64,000 nt of DNA, taken from Seminavis robusta. Its lineage: Eukaryota; Bacillariophyta; Bacillariophyceae; Naviculales; Naviculaceae. This document shows positions 29,835-41,542 of this stretch, one piece after another (positions within the stretch are counted from its first letter, which is position 1; every line of letters starts with the position of its first letter). The position numbers were made by a program, and so were the translations under genes. The notes beneath the pieces were generated by a model. It was not told the origin of the DNA and did not search any database. It worked only from the letters and a program-made list of their open reading frames with translations. The stretch covers positions 1 through 64,000 of the forward strand of contig CAICTM010000307.1 of the NCBI GenBank assembly GCA_903772945.1, in the 5' to 3' direction.

Positions 29835-30735
29835 TCCATATAGAATTCAATGATCGAGGGATGACTTTCCACTTCTACACCAGAGACGATCGGCTTGAGT
29901 CCAAATTCGACGAGGGTTAGAATCCTACATGATATCTATGGACAAAGCAGCCTCCCTTGTTCTCTGGAGCGATCAATGCACTTGACGACAAGAATGGTGC
30001 GTCCTGGGCCAGCCAGCCATCAGCAGCAAAAGAGAAAGTTGGAAGTCGATAATTCTGATCATGAAGAAAACCAAAAGACGTACCGTTGCTTTTCAAATTC
30101 CACCAAGAAGCTGATGGTCGAGAAAAGAAAACTTTCCCGAGCTGGTAATTTTCAATAGGGATGGCTTTCCAATCTGCACCGGAGAAACTCTGATTAACTG
30201 TAGATCGAGCCACGGATCCATCGGCTTGGAGAAGAACACCCGATTGACTGCATGAGACTTGGATAACAGAGTTGCCACCGATCGACTCGACTCGACTCGT
30301 CCAACTATTACAGTAGCCTGTTGATGCGGTAGCTAGCTAGCTAGCAGCTAGCACTGATAGTCCATAGACGTCATGGTCAGCAGAAATTCTGGCTCCGGTT
30401 GCGTGGTGATGGCGCCCCAGTCGGAGTGCTTCCGTTTGCATGTTTCATCCTGACACCATGCAGTGGCTGGACCAGTTCAACAACAAAAAAAGAGAATTGT
30501 GATGGCGATGTGTTGATTTTTGCTTCCGCTTTTCGACGGAGCCTCAAGAACGCCATGAAGCCTTATGCTCTTATGCACCCATACTTATGCAGCTACTTAT
30601 GCATACTAGATCACGACTCTTGTTCTACTCAGTATCATACCGATAAGCTCGAGACAATTCAAGAGATTTACCAGTACCGGGGGGGGTGGAGAAATCCAGT
30701 GGCATTCATGGCCGATCAGTGCGGCTCCATGGGAA

Positions 30736-30911
30736 GACAGTGGTAAACGGTGGTTGACAGCAGTTGACAGTGGTAGCAAAGAAAACAGTGGTAAAGAGAG
30801 TGGTAAACAGTGGCAAAGATAGCGGAAACAGCGGTAAATATTGTTGTAAACAGTGGTAAAGATAGCGGTAGACAGTGGTAAAGATAGCGGTAGACAGTGG
30901 CTGGCAGTGGT
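30736..30911. repeat. Minisatellite, CAGTGGTAAA-type units
   Basis: About 8-10 degenerate units of roughly 20-22 bp (CAGTGGTAAAGATAGCGGTA and variants) in direct orientation. The two most similar units sit at the right end (about 30851-30895), suggesting expansion from that side. Confidence 0.85.
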
Positions 30912-31384
30912 ACTAGTAAGCAATTGATGCCTCACCAAAAACCTTGGTGTGCAATGATAGGCATTGGATTTCTCCACCCCCCCCTGCAGGCCTCCCATCC
31001 ACCATTCAGTGTGTCAGCAGGTACGTACACGGGGTCCTTATTTCTCCGTCGAGCTCTGCGCAAAGTCGAGGGGACAACCATTTAATTACATGCAATAACA
31101 ATGGATGATGTCAGGACTCTGCGGAGCTCTCTCCAGTCACAGACAGGGAGAACCAGCAATTGCCAGGCTACCGGTATCTGGTCTAGCCATAGCTAATCAG
31201 TCGGTTAACAAAGAAGAGTCCAAAATAACACCTGATTTTGTCAAAAACGTGCCTTGAGAACTGAGATACCACATTACTCACAAACTGCCAATCCTCAGCT
31301 GGGCTTTCATGACTCTGAGTGGAAATTCAGGAGACAACTGCATGAGCATCGATCCACTACCGGTACAATAGAGGTTCAGGAAAA

Positions 31385-33760
31385 ATGGAACCGTCTCCAG
31401 GAGGATCCCAAATGGATGCCCAGGAAGAGGTGATGGATATTGTGGCTGCCAGAAGCCGAGGGGACAATAGAGAGGTGGAGCTCAGAAAGCTGGAAATGTT
31501 CGAATTGAAGGTGCAGCAGAGACAAGACGAGCAATCCAAGAGAGAGGAAATGGGGAGGTCATTCCAGTCATCGCAGCAGCATCCCAGCACAACAGGCGAT
31601 AACTCCACAGGTGAGGAAATCGGAGAAGAAGAGCAAGACGATCCCTTTATTTTGAAGGTAGTACAGGAGCGAATACAGAATCATCCTCAAGTCACCAGCG
31701 AAACTCTGCCAGCAGGAGCTGGTCTAGAGGATTATTCCAGCACAAAAGTCAACAACTCCACAGGAGAGGCAACCAGAAAGGAAGAAGCCGGTCCAGAGGA
31801 CGAGCTGGCTTTTCCGCAACCAAGGTTGACTCGCGGGCAAAATCTGTCAGATCAAGCTGCCATGCGTCCCGGGGCATACACAGCGGTCCCCGGAACTGCT
31901 CTCCAGAGAACCACAACATTCAGGGGATCATTGGCAGGAGGAGCTACTTCTTCTGCTCACGTTGAAGAGTTTACTTCAAGCGCACACACGAGCAATCAAA
32001 GTACGGCAGATGGCCAAGCCACGACTCCAGCAGACAACAATAGTGGATTGGCAGTGGCGAACCAGGTTGAAGAAAATGAAAACCCTACACAGATTGCCAA
32101 ACTGGGCCATTTGCACGGGGAAAAAGGAACAACCTCAACAACTCTCAAGATCCTTGTTCTTGTTGGTGGCCTTCTCATCATTGGAGTGATCGTTGGTTCC
32201 ATCTGTGGGGCTGGTCTGTGTAGCAGCAAAGAGGGTGATGTGGAGACTGAGGCTCCCACTTCTTTTCGATATTTTGCTTTGGAGGACATTCAAAACCGAA
32301 TTGAAGAGGCTTTTGGACCTGACTATTTCTCTAAAAACGATGAGCCAGAACCCACCCAGCCAAAGTTGAAGGCTCTTGATTGGATTGTGTTTGAGGATCC
32401 TCTGCAGCTCAACCCAGATGCCGAAAATATTCTACAGAGGTTCATCTTGTCATTGACTTACTTTCAAACATCCCAAGAGAGCGATTGGCTTGATTGTGGG
32501 CCATCTACAACTGCAAATGATCAAACATGTTGGATTCAAAATTTCCGGGGTTCGGAATTAGTGGCAAATCAATGGCTCGCAGGTGTTCATGAGTGTCAAT
32601 GGGCAAGAATTGTTTGTGACAGAGAAAAGAACATTACTCAGCTGCGGCTTTGTGAGTTTTTCCAATTTTTTTGTTGATGCACAGTTTGATTCCTGTACTT
32701 ATCCTTAGCTTGCATGCTTTCATTATCAGGGGACAATGGATTGAATGGCCCTCTGCCAACAGAACTTGCAAGTCTTCCAGCACTGAATTTATTAGACCTC
32801 AAGGGGAACCAACTGACGGGCACGGTTCCAAGCATATATGGCAGATTCCTTTCCCTTGCTTCGCTGAATCTAGGCCACAACCAACTGTCTGGAAGTATTC
32901 CATTGGAATTGTTTGGAAACAACAAACTCTCCTCATTATCTTTCGCAAACAATTCACTAACAGGGACAGTGCCCACAGAGATTGGACTCTTTGATTGGAC
33001 TTTGCTTGATTTTCAGTCAAACAGCTTGTCCGGTTCCATTCCTACAGAGCTCTTTCAGACTGGCCAAGGACTCCGTCTCTTTCTACATCTTAATGACAAT
33101 AAGGTATGACAAATCTTTCCTCGGCACAGAACCTCAGTGATCTTCCAACTTTTGGTCAAGACCCTAAACTGGGATCAATTTACAGCTCACCCTTTCCCTT
33201 TCTCTCCTTTGTAGCTTACAGGAACTCTACCCACCGAAATTGGAGCATTGCATGGACGTGATGATCTCATCCTCGCTTTGCAAGGGAATCCTTTACGCGG
33301 AACCATCCCATCGGAAATAAGTCTTTTGAGAGGCAATATCGGAGACCTTGATATCAGTTGGACCAATATGGATGGCTCCCTGCCAGAGGAGCTATTTACA
33401 AAATGTACCAACTTAGTTTCTCTCAAGGCCTCCAACTCTGGTTTGACTGGGACAATCAGCACTGGACTGCAGCTTTTGACAAAGCTGCAATGGTTTGATA
33501 TTTCCAACAACAAGTTCCATGGCACCATCCCAGCACAGCTTTCTGCTCTGACAAAACTACAACGTTTTATTGTGAATGGGAATGACCTTTCTGGTTCCAT
33601 TCCATCATCTGTCTGTGCTTTGGATGGCCCCGGAAAGGGCTTCTTTGAAATGGCAGCTGACTGTTTGCCAGGGGAGAGCACAGGTGATCCCATGGTAGAG
33701 TGCTCTTGTTGCACTCGGTGTTGTGATGGTAGTCTTGCTGACTACTGCCTGTCCCAGTAG
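31385..33760 (+). CDS. LRR-I: type II membrane LRR protein
   Basis: ATG at 31385 (MEPSPGGSQMDAQEEVMD). Exons 31385-32651, 32730-33103 and 33215-33760 join in frame to 728 residues. The tail keeps the family phrase REVELRKLEMFELKVQQRQ, probably a short amphipathic helix, and later the LQRTTT...SAHVEEFTSS segment shared with LRR-A and LRR-P. A membrane helix lies at about 252-272, followed by GSICGAGLCSSKEGD. Exon 2 is the longest in the cluster (374 nt). In exon 3 one LRR carries SNSGLTGT in place of the conserved Cys-containing SNCGLTGT, so one possible disulfide or core Cys is missing. The end is CCDGSLADYCLSQ, as in LRR-H, its nearest neighbour. Confidence 0.88.
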
Positions 33761-34381
33761 GGTGTCAGTGACAAGCCTAGCTAGCTAGGATAGAATGGCT
33801 CGGAGTTTGTCTTGGAGACTGCACTGATTGATCGAACTAACTAAGCTAACTAGGAATAGAAGCCAAAATATATTTTACCAAGTTTCGTCTCCTTCTCCCT
33901 TTACAACTGATTTTATCCTGGTTAGCTATAGCCTAGCCTAGCTAGCTACCATACCCGTAGTTAGAGCATCATCAACGCTGGTGGATGCAATGGCGGCCTC
34001 GGTTTTGAAGACAAGCTCTCTGGTTGTGTTGCCTTTCGCAGCTCTGCGGGATTTTGCCTTGCGACAATGATGACCACCCTCTCACAATCACAACAGCGAC
34101 AACGGCTCATTTATTTTCATTGTACGATATCATCGCAACCACCACCAAGTAGCTCGAGAAGTAGAAAGACGATTGAGGAGTCCATCCATTGCCTCTATCT
34201 CTCTGTGTTTGAAGTCGACAAGCGCGTATTCTTTCACGGGCACATGGCAGAAAAGACAAAGGAAACAGTACCACATTCGCTTCTAGGTTGCTAGCTAGTA
34301 TTGCGACGTACCGCACCGTCCATGCATCACCAACCATCAAAAGCAAGACCAACGACAATAAAGGAGACACATAGTATCACA
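33761..34381. other. Intergenic, 5' flank of the GT92-type gene
   Basis: No supported gene. CTAGCTAGC runs occur near 33776 and 33935. An in-frame alternative start for the next gene is at 34322. Confidence 0.5.
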
Positions 34382-37197
34382 ATGGCAGGACGACTCCGCA
34401 CCCGTGGGAATCGCAAAAAGACGTTGTGGACGTCCAAACCTTTTCTGCTCTTGTCGGCATTGATATTGGGATCCATCATCTTTTACGGGGTCTTGGTGGT
34501 ACGCGTGGCATTCAAGAATCCAGACTTGATTATAAGTGGACAAGAACAAGAAGAAGACAGATACAGCTCCTCCAAGTCCTCCAAAGACAAGTTCCGACGA
34601 TTTTTGGAATTCTCCAAACAGAATCAGGATGCGTCGTCATCGTCGTCACAACACAGAATAGTCAGCAAACCACAGCATGAACCCAACAAAGAGGAACCGT
34701 CTGATCATGTAGAACAAGAAGAACGGCACAAACGACAAGATCAGCAAGAAGAGAAAGACGAAACTGTGTCACGCAAAAAAGGACCCAGGGGACAACAACA
34801 ACAACAACAATCACCAGCCTCTCACAAAAGTGAAGACACCAATAAACGAAGAAACAGCCGTAATCATGATCCATCTTCCAAGTCCAACAATAAGGCAGTA
34901 CCACCCAAACCCAAAGTCAACAAGTCACTTCCAGTACGACAAGTCATGAGACCCATGTGGATGCCAAAACCAAAGGGACAGGGAGTCCGACCTCAAGTAC
35001 TCTTGCAAGCAAAAGACGAACAAGACACGGCGGACGCCAATGCAATTGCAGATCAAGAAGAACAACCATTCATGCTCAAGGCATTTGTGGAACCCATTGA
35101 TTTTGACGAATGGGAACAAAAACCACTGCCATCCCCCCGCAAGACTGCCACGGCCGATCAACTCTACGAACTCCACTTTCCCAAAGTCGCTGGCAATTGT
35201 CAACACGTGCCCAAATACATTCCCGCCGACGAGTATCCGGATCAAGATACCTTTTTACCCTGGATTCACGACGTCTTTCCGACCCATGATGGCAAATACA
35301 TTCAATTCATTGCCCAAAATCGACGACGATGTCATACCGGGAATACGCCAGAAGAAATTGAATTGCTGCATGTGACACAACCCAACATTGCACTCTTTCA
35401 ACACGTGCCCGTCAAACGCGTGTTTTTCAACAAGGACGAAACACGCTATCAACTCGTACCGCATGAACAAGCCGATCCAGATGGCGTTGCCACACGATTC
35501 ATTTGTCGTTTCAAACCCAGCATGGAAGAGACACTTTCCGTCTACAATTTTGATTACGATTATGCATCCTATCGCAAACGACCTTTCGGAGGACACACAT
35601 TCAATTATGAAGATGGAGGCATCAAGAGTGTCCATTTGACACAATTCCTCTTTCGATGTCCCGTTCCAGAGCATTTAGTCGAAACGGTACGCACCGGGGC
35701 ATCCATTGATCCCGACACGCACCAGGCATCGCTTTTTGTCGATGTCATTCCCATTCGCACACCACCCCGCTATGGACTCAGCAATGAATTTTTGCAACCC
35801 AAATATGCCGACAGCGACAACAATCATCACACGGAAGGACGATTCGATCCAACGCTCGAATGGGGCGAGCATCACATTTTGCCACGGATTGAAGATTCGG
35901 GACGATGGGAAAACTTTCCCATTTGTCGACCGTCCTTGCAAGAATACTATTCGCCAACACGGGCGGCCGCGGCGCAACCACCACCTCCTAAAGAAATGGA
36001 ACGCAACGATCAAGTGGCACCGCGCATGCATCGCTTGGTGAGTTGCATGTGGGCCAGTGCGGGATACACTACGCGGGGAGAACGATTTGCCATTAACGAT
36101 GGACAACGACGCATGTTGGAATGGATACACTACAATAAACTGTTGGGATTTGAACACTTTTATTTGTACGACAATTCCGATGCCTACAATTTGGGACCGG
36201 GATTCAATCTCAAACCCATTGCCGATCTGTTTCCCGATGAGATTACCTACATTACCTGGCCCTTTTCGGTCTGCAACAATAATCCCAACAATGTGGATAG
36301 TCCGGGAGAACGGTCTTCCCAGTATGCCGCAGAATCGTCGTGTCGATTGCGATTTGGTCCTCATGTGGAATGGATTGGACAGTTTGATATGGATGAATAT
36401 CTCATTCCGATGGGCAGTTATACCAGTGTGTTGCCCATTTTGGACAGTTTGGATGAGAAGGGTACCAAGATTTTGTCATTTGGATCCTGGAGGGCGTGGC
36501 CCAGACGTGATCTGATAGAGTGAGTATCTTTGTTGTACTCTTGCCTTGGTGGTTTTGTCTTGGCTCATTTATTTCAATCATTTCTCGCCCGTGTTGTTTG
36601 TGCTGTAGAGAGCCTGTACCCATTACAGATCGAAGCCAGTGTGACCACCACTTCCATTGCTTTGAACTACAGGTCCCAACACAGCGTACCTACCTACAAA
36701 CGTACAATTGTGATCGACAATCAGGGCCTAAGAAGGATGTCATGCCCGCTGAAAAGCAACTCTACAAACCTTCCTATGTCCGACAACACTTTATTCACTA
36801 TTCGTCTGTCACCATATTGTCGGATATGAACAAGACCGAGTTTGAAAAGCAAGGATACGATTGGTTTCGCACACGAATTGCGCCAGATCCCAAATCTCGC
36901 TTTTCCGATGAAGTAAATGAAGCTACCATGTTGCACACCAAAGCCATTGCACGTCAAGATACGGCTGGATGGAATGAGATTTGCAAGGTGGAAAAGTACG
37001 GTAAAGGGGCTACCTGTAGGATTGGTGTCCCGTACCCAGAGGTATACGACGAAGAACGGGATGGGCCGGGAAACAAGGATGGGTTTGCCTACAATTGTTA
37101 TATTAACAAAAAGACCGAAACGCACTGGGTTCCTCGACTGGAGAAGGCCATTGCCAAGGAGCACGGTCACATTTTTGATAGTACTGCTAACCAATAA
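34382..37197 (+). CDS. GT92-type (DUF23) glycosyltransferase, type II membrane
   Basis: Exons 34382-36519 and 36609-37197 (donor GTGAGT, acceptor CTGTAG) give 908 residues. The ATG at 34382 is preferred for its ACAATGG context and the short basic tail; the ATG at 34322 would add 20 residues. An anchor lies at about 21-41 (FLLLSALILGSIIFYGVLVV). A long Gln/Lys/Ser-rich stem reaches about residue 200. The C-terminal third matches GT92: EWIHYNKLLGFEHFYLYDN, WIGQFDMDEYLIPMGS with the DxD-type metal site, and after the intron YKPSYVRQHFIHYS. GT92 enzymes are mostly galactosyltransferases acting in the Golgi; the acceptor is unknown. The stem is much longer than in animal members. Interruption by one intron close to the catalytic centre is inferred from frame. 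Confidence 0.85.
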
Positions 37198-37695
37198 CAC
37201 ACACTGTAACATCAACTAACTAAGCAGTCCCTTGTGTCCCAAGTGGATCTCTGGTAACGTTGCGCGATAGACGATCAAGCAGGGTGTCGTGTTGATGGCG
37301 ACCGAAGAGAAGCCTACAGTAGAAACGATTTGGTAAATGAATGCATGTACGCTGTAGAATGTAGAAGTATCGTGATGCCCAAGAGCTAGTTTAGACTTTT
37401 TACGTCTACTATTGGTGCCACAGGCAGGCTTTTTTGTGGTGAAGGCTTCACATGCACCTCCATGAGGTGCCCGGCCTGGTATCTGCCATGGTTTGGCGGG
37501 GCATCAGGGACAGTCCATTTTCGCTACCGTAGTACGTTACAGTATGCGTGGCCACCTCGTGCCTTGTCGGCTACCAGCGGTGCGCTCGTGGCTTGACTTT
37601 GCCGTCTCAAAGTACGGTTTCTGTGGTTGGCCAGACAGTCCGTCTCATTGTTGTCTGTGATGTGGCTATTGCGACCACTTGCACTGTTAGTTGCT

Positions 37696-38073
37696 TCATG
37701 CTGCTTTTCTGGATACCACAACGGGTTGGGGTGCATCTTGGAGTCGCACTGGGAGCTTGGGAGCCCCACCGACATTGTCGTGTATTCTGACGGGTACCTT
37801 GGGTGCCACAGCTGATACACTCTTCTTCTCAGGGCTTCTTTGAGAGCAGCTTTCCCAACGATCTACCTTTTTGCGGTTCTGTGGTGGCGAAGAGAGCGTT
37901 CGACGAGGCACGGACTTGCTGGTCACTTTGCTCCTTCGAGAAGTGCTGCTGGTGACAAGGGTGAATGACTTTGACTTGTGGACACGGGCATTGTCAGAGA
38001 CGATTTCAACGTTCATGTTGGAAAACACAAGGTTGGCTGCAAAGAGCTCAAGGGTGGATGTTGTGTCGGTCAT
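37696..38073 (-). CDS. Candidate small Ser/Arg-rich protein with APKxPVR repeats
   Basis: A 125-residue frame with ATG at 38073 (MTDTTSTLELFAANLVFSN). Its middle is basic and Ser-rich (VPRRTLSSPPQNRKKVDRW). The end has tandem short motifs VAPKVPVRIHD, GAPKLPVRLQD, APQPVVVSRKAA. Such Ser-Pro/Arg-rich small proteins with repeated AP-x-x-PVR motifs resemble uncharacterised diatom proteins as I recall them; no function is known. There is no signal peptide or membrane helix. It may be truncated or spliced at its 3' end, since another basic frame continues towards 37524. Confidence 0.4.
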   Translation of the reverse strand: MTDTTSTLELFAANLVFSNMNVEIVSDNARVHKSKSFTLVTSSTSRRSKVTSKSVPRRTLSSPPQNRKKVDRWESCSQRSPEKKSVSAVAPKVPVRIHDNVGGAPKLPVRLQDAPQPVVVSRKAA

Positions 38074-38920
38074 GGCTGCAGCAAGTTGATTTTGTGTGGA
38101 TGGTTTCTCAAAATCGGTTTTGTGAGCATCACCGCTTGTGCTCGTGCCAACGTTGAAGACAAGTTCTCCTTGAACCTAAAACTATTCGTTCGGTATCCAC
38201 ACAATTAAAGGGTTATTCCCAGCTGTTCACTTACTTAAACCTCGAATGGACCCAGTCTATGACCACTATGTTCATGCTCTAATCCATAACTTTCCATAGA
38301 TTCCTGTACGAGCAGACTACGTTTAGCTTCAGCATTCGTCAAATTCGGGTTAATATGACCTTCTTGCCCCAAACGAGTGTTTAATTATGACCTTGTTGTC
38401 CTAAAGAGTGATCAATGCTCACAAGCCAGCAAGACAGGCCAGAAACCTTACAAGCCTACTTAGTACTTACTGGAGAAGCTCTGGTTTTTGGAGATTGTTC
38501 GAAAACGGTATTCTGGGAAAAGGCAACAAAGAATCAGAGTACATAAGGCACAGTACCTGAAATTAAATCGTCATTTGAAGCGGTATTCTGGTGGTTGAGT
38601 CCTCTAAATCGGCTTGCCCTTTCCATCTTCACGAGTACAGCCAACTTCGCAAACACAAAATTAATTGCAAGACTGGGAAGCGAGGCGAAAGTCGTGCAAA
38701 CAAACGAGCATAACCTTTCTCTCGACGAACAGCCCCCCCCCCCAAGCTAGCAAGATCGGACATCATTCCTTGCCTGGACTCTATGAAGCCTGGCAAGAGA
38801 AGGAGAATGCAGGTTGCAAGCAGTACCTGTACCTTAGGAGCAATAGCTGCCCACAAGCAAGACGGAAGGGTGACCGAGGCAGGAGCGAGATAGACTAAAA
38901 GCCTGACACGACCTATCGCG

Positions 38921-39431
38921 GGTGTGTAAAAGGGGATTGGTTCAATTTAGGGATCTTCCTTGACTGCGTGGAAAGCCTCATCACTTCCGGATAGCTTTCG
39001 CTCTCGTAGCTAGAATCAAGCAATCATAGTAGACTTGATGCCTGGACAACAACGATTGCTTGATTCGCGGCTTCCATGTTGCTGCTGGAAGAGCGAGCAA
39101 CAGCCCGTGTTACTGGACTGCATGCATCCTGAATCCATGGTGCCTTGATGGTACCGTACCGCCCATTCTAACCTCTTGGGGTTCTCGCCCGCAGGTGTGT
39201 AAGAGGAGATTCCAGGCAAGATAGTACCCTGCGTGGAAAGCATCAGTTCTTCCAGATAACTTCTCGAAGCAGAATCAATCATAGTCAACTTCTTGCCTGG
39301 ACAAAGATTTCTTCGCAATTCCATGTGGCTGGAAGAGCAGCCAACAGCCCAGCCAGGCAGCATGCATCCATGTTGCCTTGCTGCTGGTACCGTACCGATA
39401 CCGCCCATTCTAGCCTCTTGGGATTCTCGCC
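38921..39431. repeat. Two diverged tandem copies of a ~250-bp segment
   Basis: Copy 1 (38921-39189) and copy 2 (39194-39431) share ordered blocks: GGTGTGTAA, CTGCGTGGAAAGC, a TGCCTGGACAA block, GGCTGGAAGAGC-like text, GCATGCATCC, GGTACCGTACC and CCCATTCTA. Both end CTTGGG(G/A)TTCTCGCC. Many small indels show that the duplication is not recent. No ORF is conserved between the copies. Confidence 0.8.
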
Positions 39432-40219
39432 CTCCTCAAAAAGAACCTTTGTTCTCCACTCTGCCCACCACAGTACACTACATGTAAATTTTTTTGGCTT
39501 GCTCTACCATTCGGACATCTAGTTGCCGTGAAAACTCACTGGCAGGGTCCAGAAACCGTACTACCGGTAGGTGAGGCTTTCGCTGATTGAGGAACCCTCC
39601 CAACGGATAGACAACTATCGGTACCAGCGGGCGGAGCTGCCTGGTTATGGTCGCTATGAAGAATGACTCAAGCAATAAGGACATCACTTGATACTTGGCT
39701 GCTTCTTGGCTGAGATACTGGTAGCTAGCTCGCTTTCTCAGCTGCAAAGAGCAACTCAAAACTAGCCAACTGGCTACAGAGTTTGAAGGCTGCGGGGGTT
39801 GTCAATGGCGGCGGCCTAACCCTAGACCGTCTTCTCTCGCAGGCTTCATTACGTTCGGACAGAACCTTCTGTCTAGCTTGGCTATGGCTCAAAAGATAGA
39901 TGGACTCCATGGCACCAATGGGGTGCACAAGAGTGAGGTACCGAAAGATACCAGTAGTGCGGACTGGGTGTAATAAAGACAATATTATAAGAAAACTCCG
40001 GAGGACAAACAGCATTGCCGGCTGATATCTTCAGGAAAAGATCGCCTACGTCATTGCTCGAAACGGTGTCAACGAACTGATGCCAACAAAAAGCTAGTCG
40101 AAAGATTTGGGCTCAACACACTCTTGGTTCGAGGTGTCATAGATACAAGTAGAGCACAGCAAAAAGAGATCCCTTTGCGAAGCAGTACCGTAGGCACCAC
40201 CACACATCTATAGGATACA

Positions 40220-40949
40220 ATGAAGAACTTTCTGTTTCTCTCCTTTCTCTTGGCGGCAAACCATGGCGCCGATGCCTGGACCGTTGGACCAAGACCATCC
40301 ACCAAGTCAGTTGCCACAAAGACCGAGAAGCCCCATAATGGATGGGTAGCAGCAGCCGCCGCAGCAACACTCACTTTGGCAACCATCACGACTCCTATTG
40401 CGTCGGCCACTACCGTTGACCAGCCTCTCTCTCTTGGTAAGTGGTGGCTTCAGTATCGTTCAGTCTTGTCTTGGTATTCTTGTTTTAGGTGTAACCTCAC
40501 ATTGATATCTCGTGGTGTTGTCGTTAGACCAACACCCAACCATGTTGGTGGCTGCTGCTGGAGCCTATCAAGCTGAAGAAAGCTACATGTCCACGGATCT
40601 TTCCATGCCCACATACAACACTGAGAACTCGGCTGATTTGATAAAAGCAGAAAAACCCGTCAAAGAGGCCGCTCCCAAAAAAGCTGCGTCACTTACGAAA
40701 CAGAAGAATAGGGCTCCCAGAGCCGGTACAGCCGAAGAAAGCCCTGCTGCTCGGGAGCGTCGTTTGCAGAGAGAAGCCGAAGAAGATGCTCGTGCTGCTG
40801 AAAAGGCTGCCAAAGACGCAGAAAAAGAGGCGATAGTTGCGGCACGCAAACAGGCTGACTTTGAAAAAGCCGCCGCTGCCAAGCAAGCAAAGTTGGACAA
40901 GCAGGCCAAGAGGCTGGAACAACGAGGCAAAGTTGCCACACTAGAATAA
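40220..40949 (+). CDS. Plastid-targeted Ala/Lys/Glu-rich coiled-coil protein
   Basis: Exons 40220-40436 and 40528-40949 (donor GTAAGT, acceptor TTAG) give 212 residues. MKNFLFLSFLLAANHGADA is a signal peptide followed at once by WTVGPRPSTKS. A cleavage after Ala with an aromatic +1 residue and a Ser/Thr/basic stretch is the diatom plastid 'ASA-FAP'-type signal. A second hydrophobic stretch (about 42-62) ending IASATTVDQ looks like a thylakoid-lumen signal. The mature part is a highly charged Ala/Arg/Glu/Lys coiled coil (about 135-205). Role unknown; thylakoid-lumen or stromal location is inferred. The intron falls between the presequence and the mature region, which is typical of acquired targeting exons. 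Confidence 0.75.
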
Positions 40950-41542
40950 GGTGCACAGCCAGCTGCTAGCTGAGGCCGAGTTTAAAGGCCGCTTGTGATA
41001 ATGGTGGACTTCAACCTGCCTCAATAGAAGAAAAGAAACCCGGGCAACCTAACAAAAGAGTAGACTGAGAATCCTTTTATTTTTATTGGGCAGTGGGATA
41101 ATATGTGCCGTGCTGGTAGTATCTCTTTTTTCATCCATTGGACGGAGTACCGGTAGCAAGAGCCGCACGCTGCTGCTGCCTTGGCGGTTCTGGCGGCCTT
41201 CATTCGCCGCAGTTCTCCCACACGCAAACGTTACCGCCAATGACAACTGAGGCTTCATTCAGGAGACTGGTACAGTATCAAGTCTCTCGCAATGGACTTT
41301 ACGAAGTGCATTCTGACGAGTCACAGCCAACGTCACACTCCCCACATTGCGTTGATGCTACTCGCCGTATGACGCAAATCGGTCTGGATTCAAACTCCAC
41401 AAAGTAGATGACTTCGGTTGTGCTGAACCGAAAATTCCTGCGCTTCAGAAGAATCCAACAAGGCGAAGATGCAAGGGGCAAACTGCTGTTGCTGCCAAAA
41501 GTAAAATGTCACGTGGGCTGTTACCCTGGCCTTGGTGAATAG
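40950..41542. other. Intergenic, convergent 3' flanks
   Basis: No supported gene. It lies between the stop of the plastid-type gene at 40949 and the stop of LRR-L at 41543. Confidence 0.5.

Larger units (their letters stand above)
29048..31384. other. Gene-poor accessory interval between LRR-H and LRR-I
   Basis: No supported gene in 2.3 kb. It holds a perfect palindrome (29813-29834), a CTAGCTAGC-rich spot near 30330-30350 and a minisatellite (30736-30911). Short ORFs lack codon or family support. Confidence 0.6.
37198..40219. other. Gene-poor interval with a candidate small gene and tandem duplication
   Basis: Apart from the candidate CDS (37696-38073) and the duplicated segment (38921-39431), nothing is supported. 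A 96-residue ATG frame on the minus strand at 40015-39725 opens with a hydrophobic stretch but has no other support. Confidence 0.5.

Noticed and set aside
39725-40015. 96-residue frame with hydrophobic start as a secreted protein
   Set aside because: Only a hydrophobic start supports it; composition of the rest is not protein-like and no homolog is recognised.
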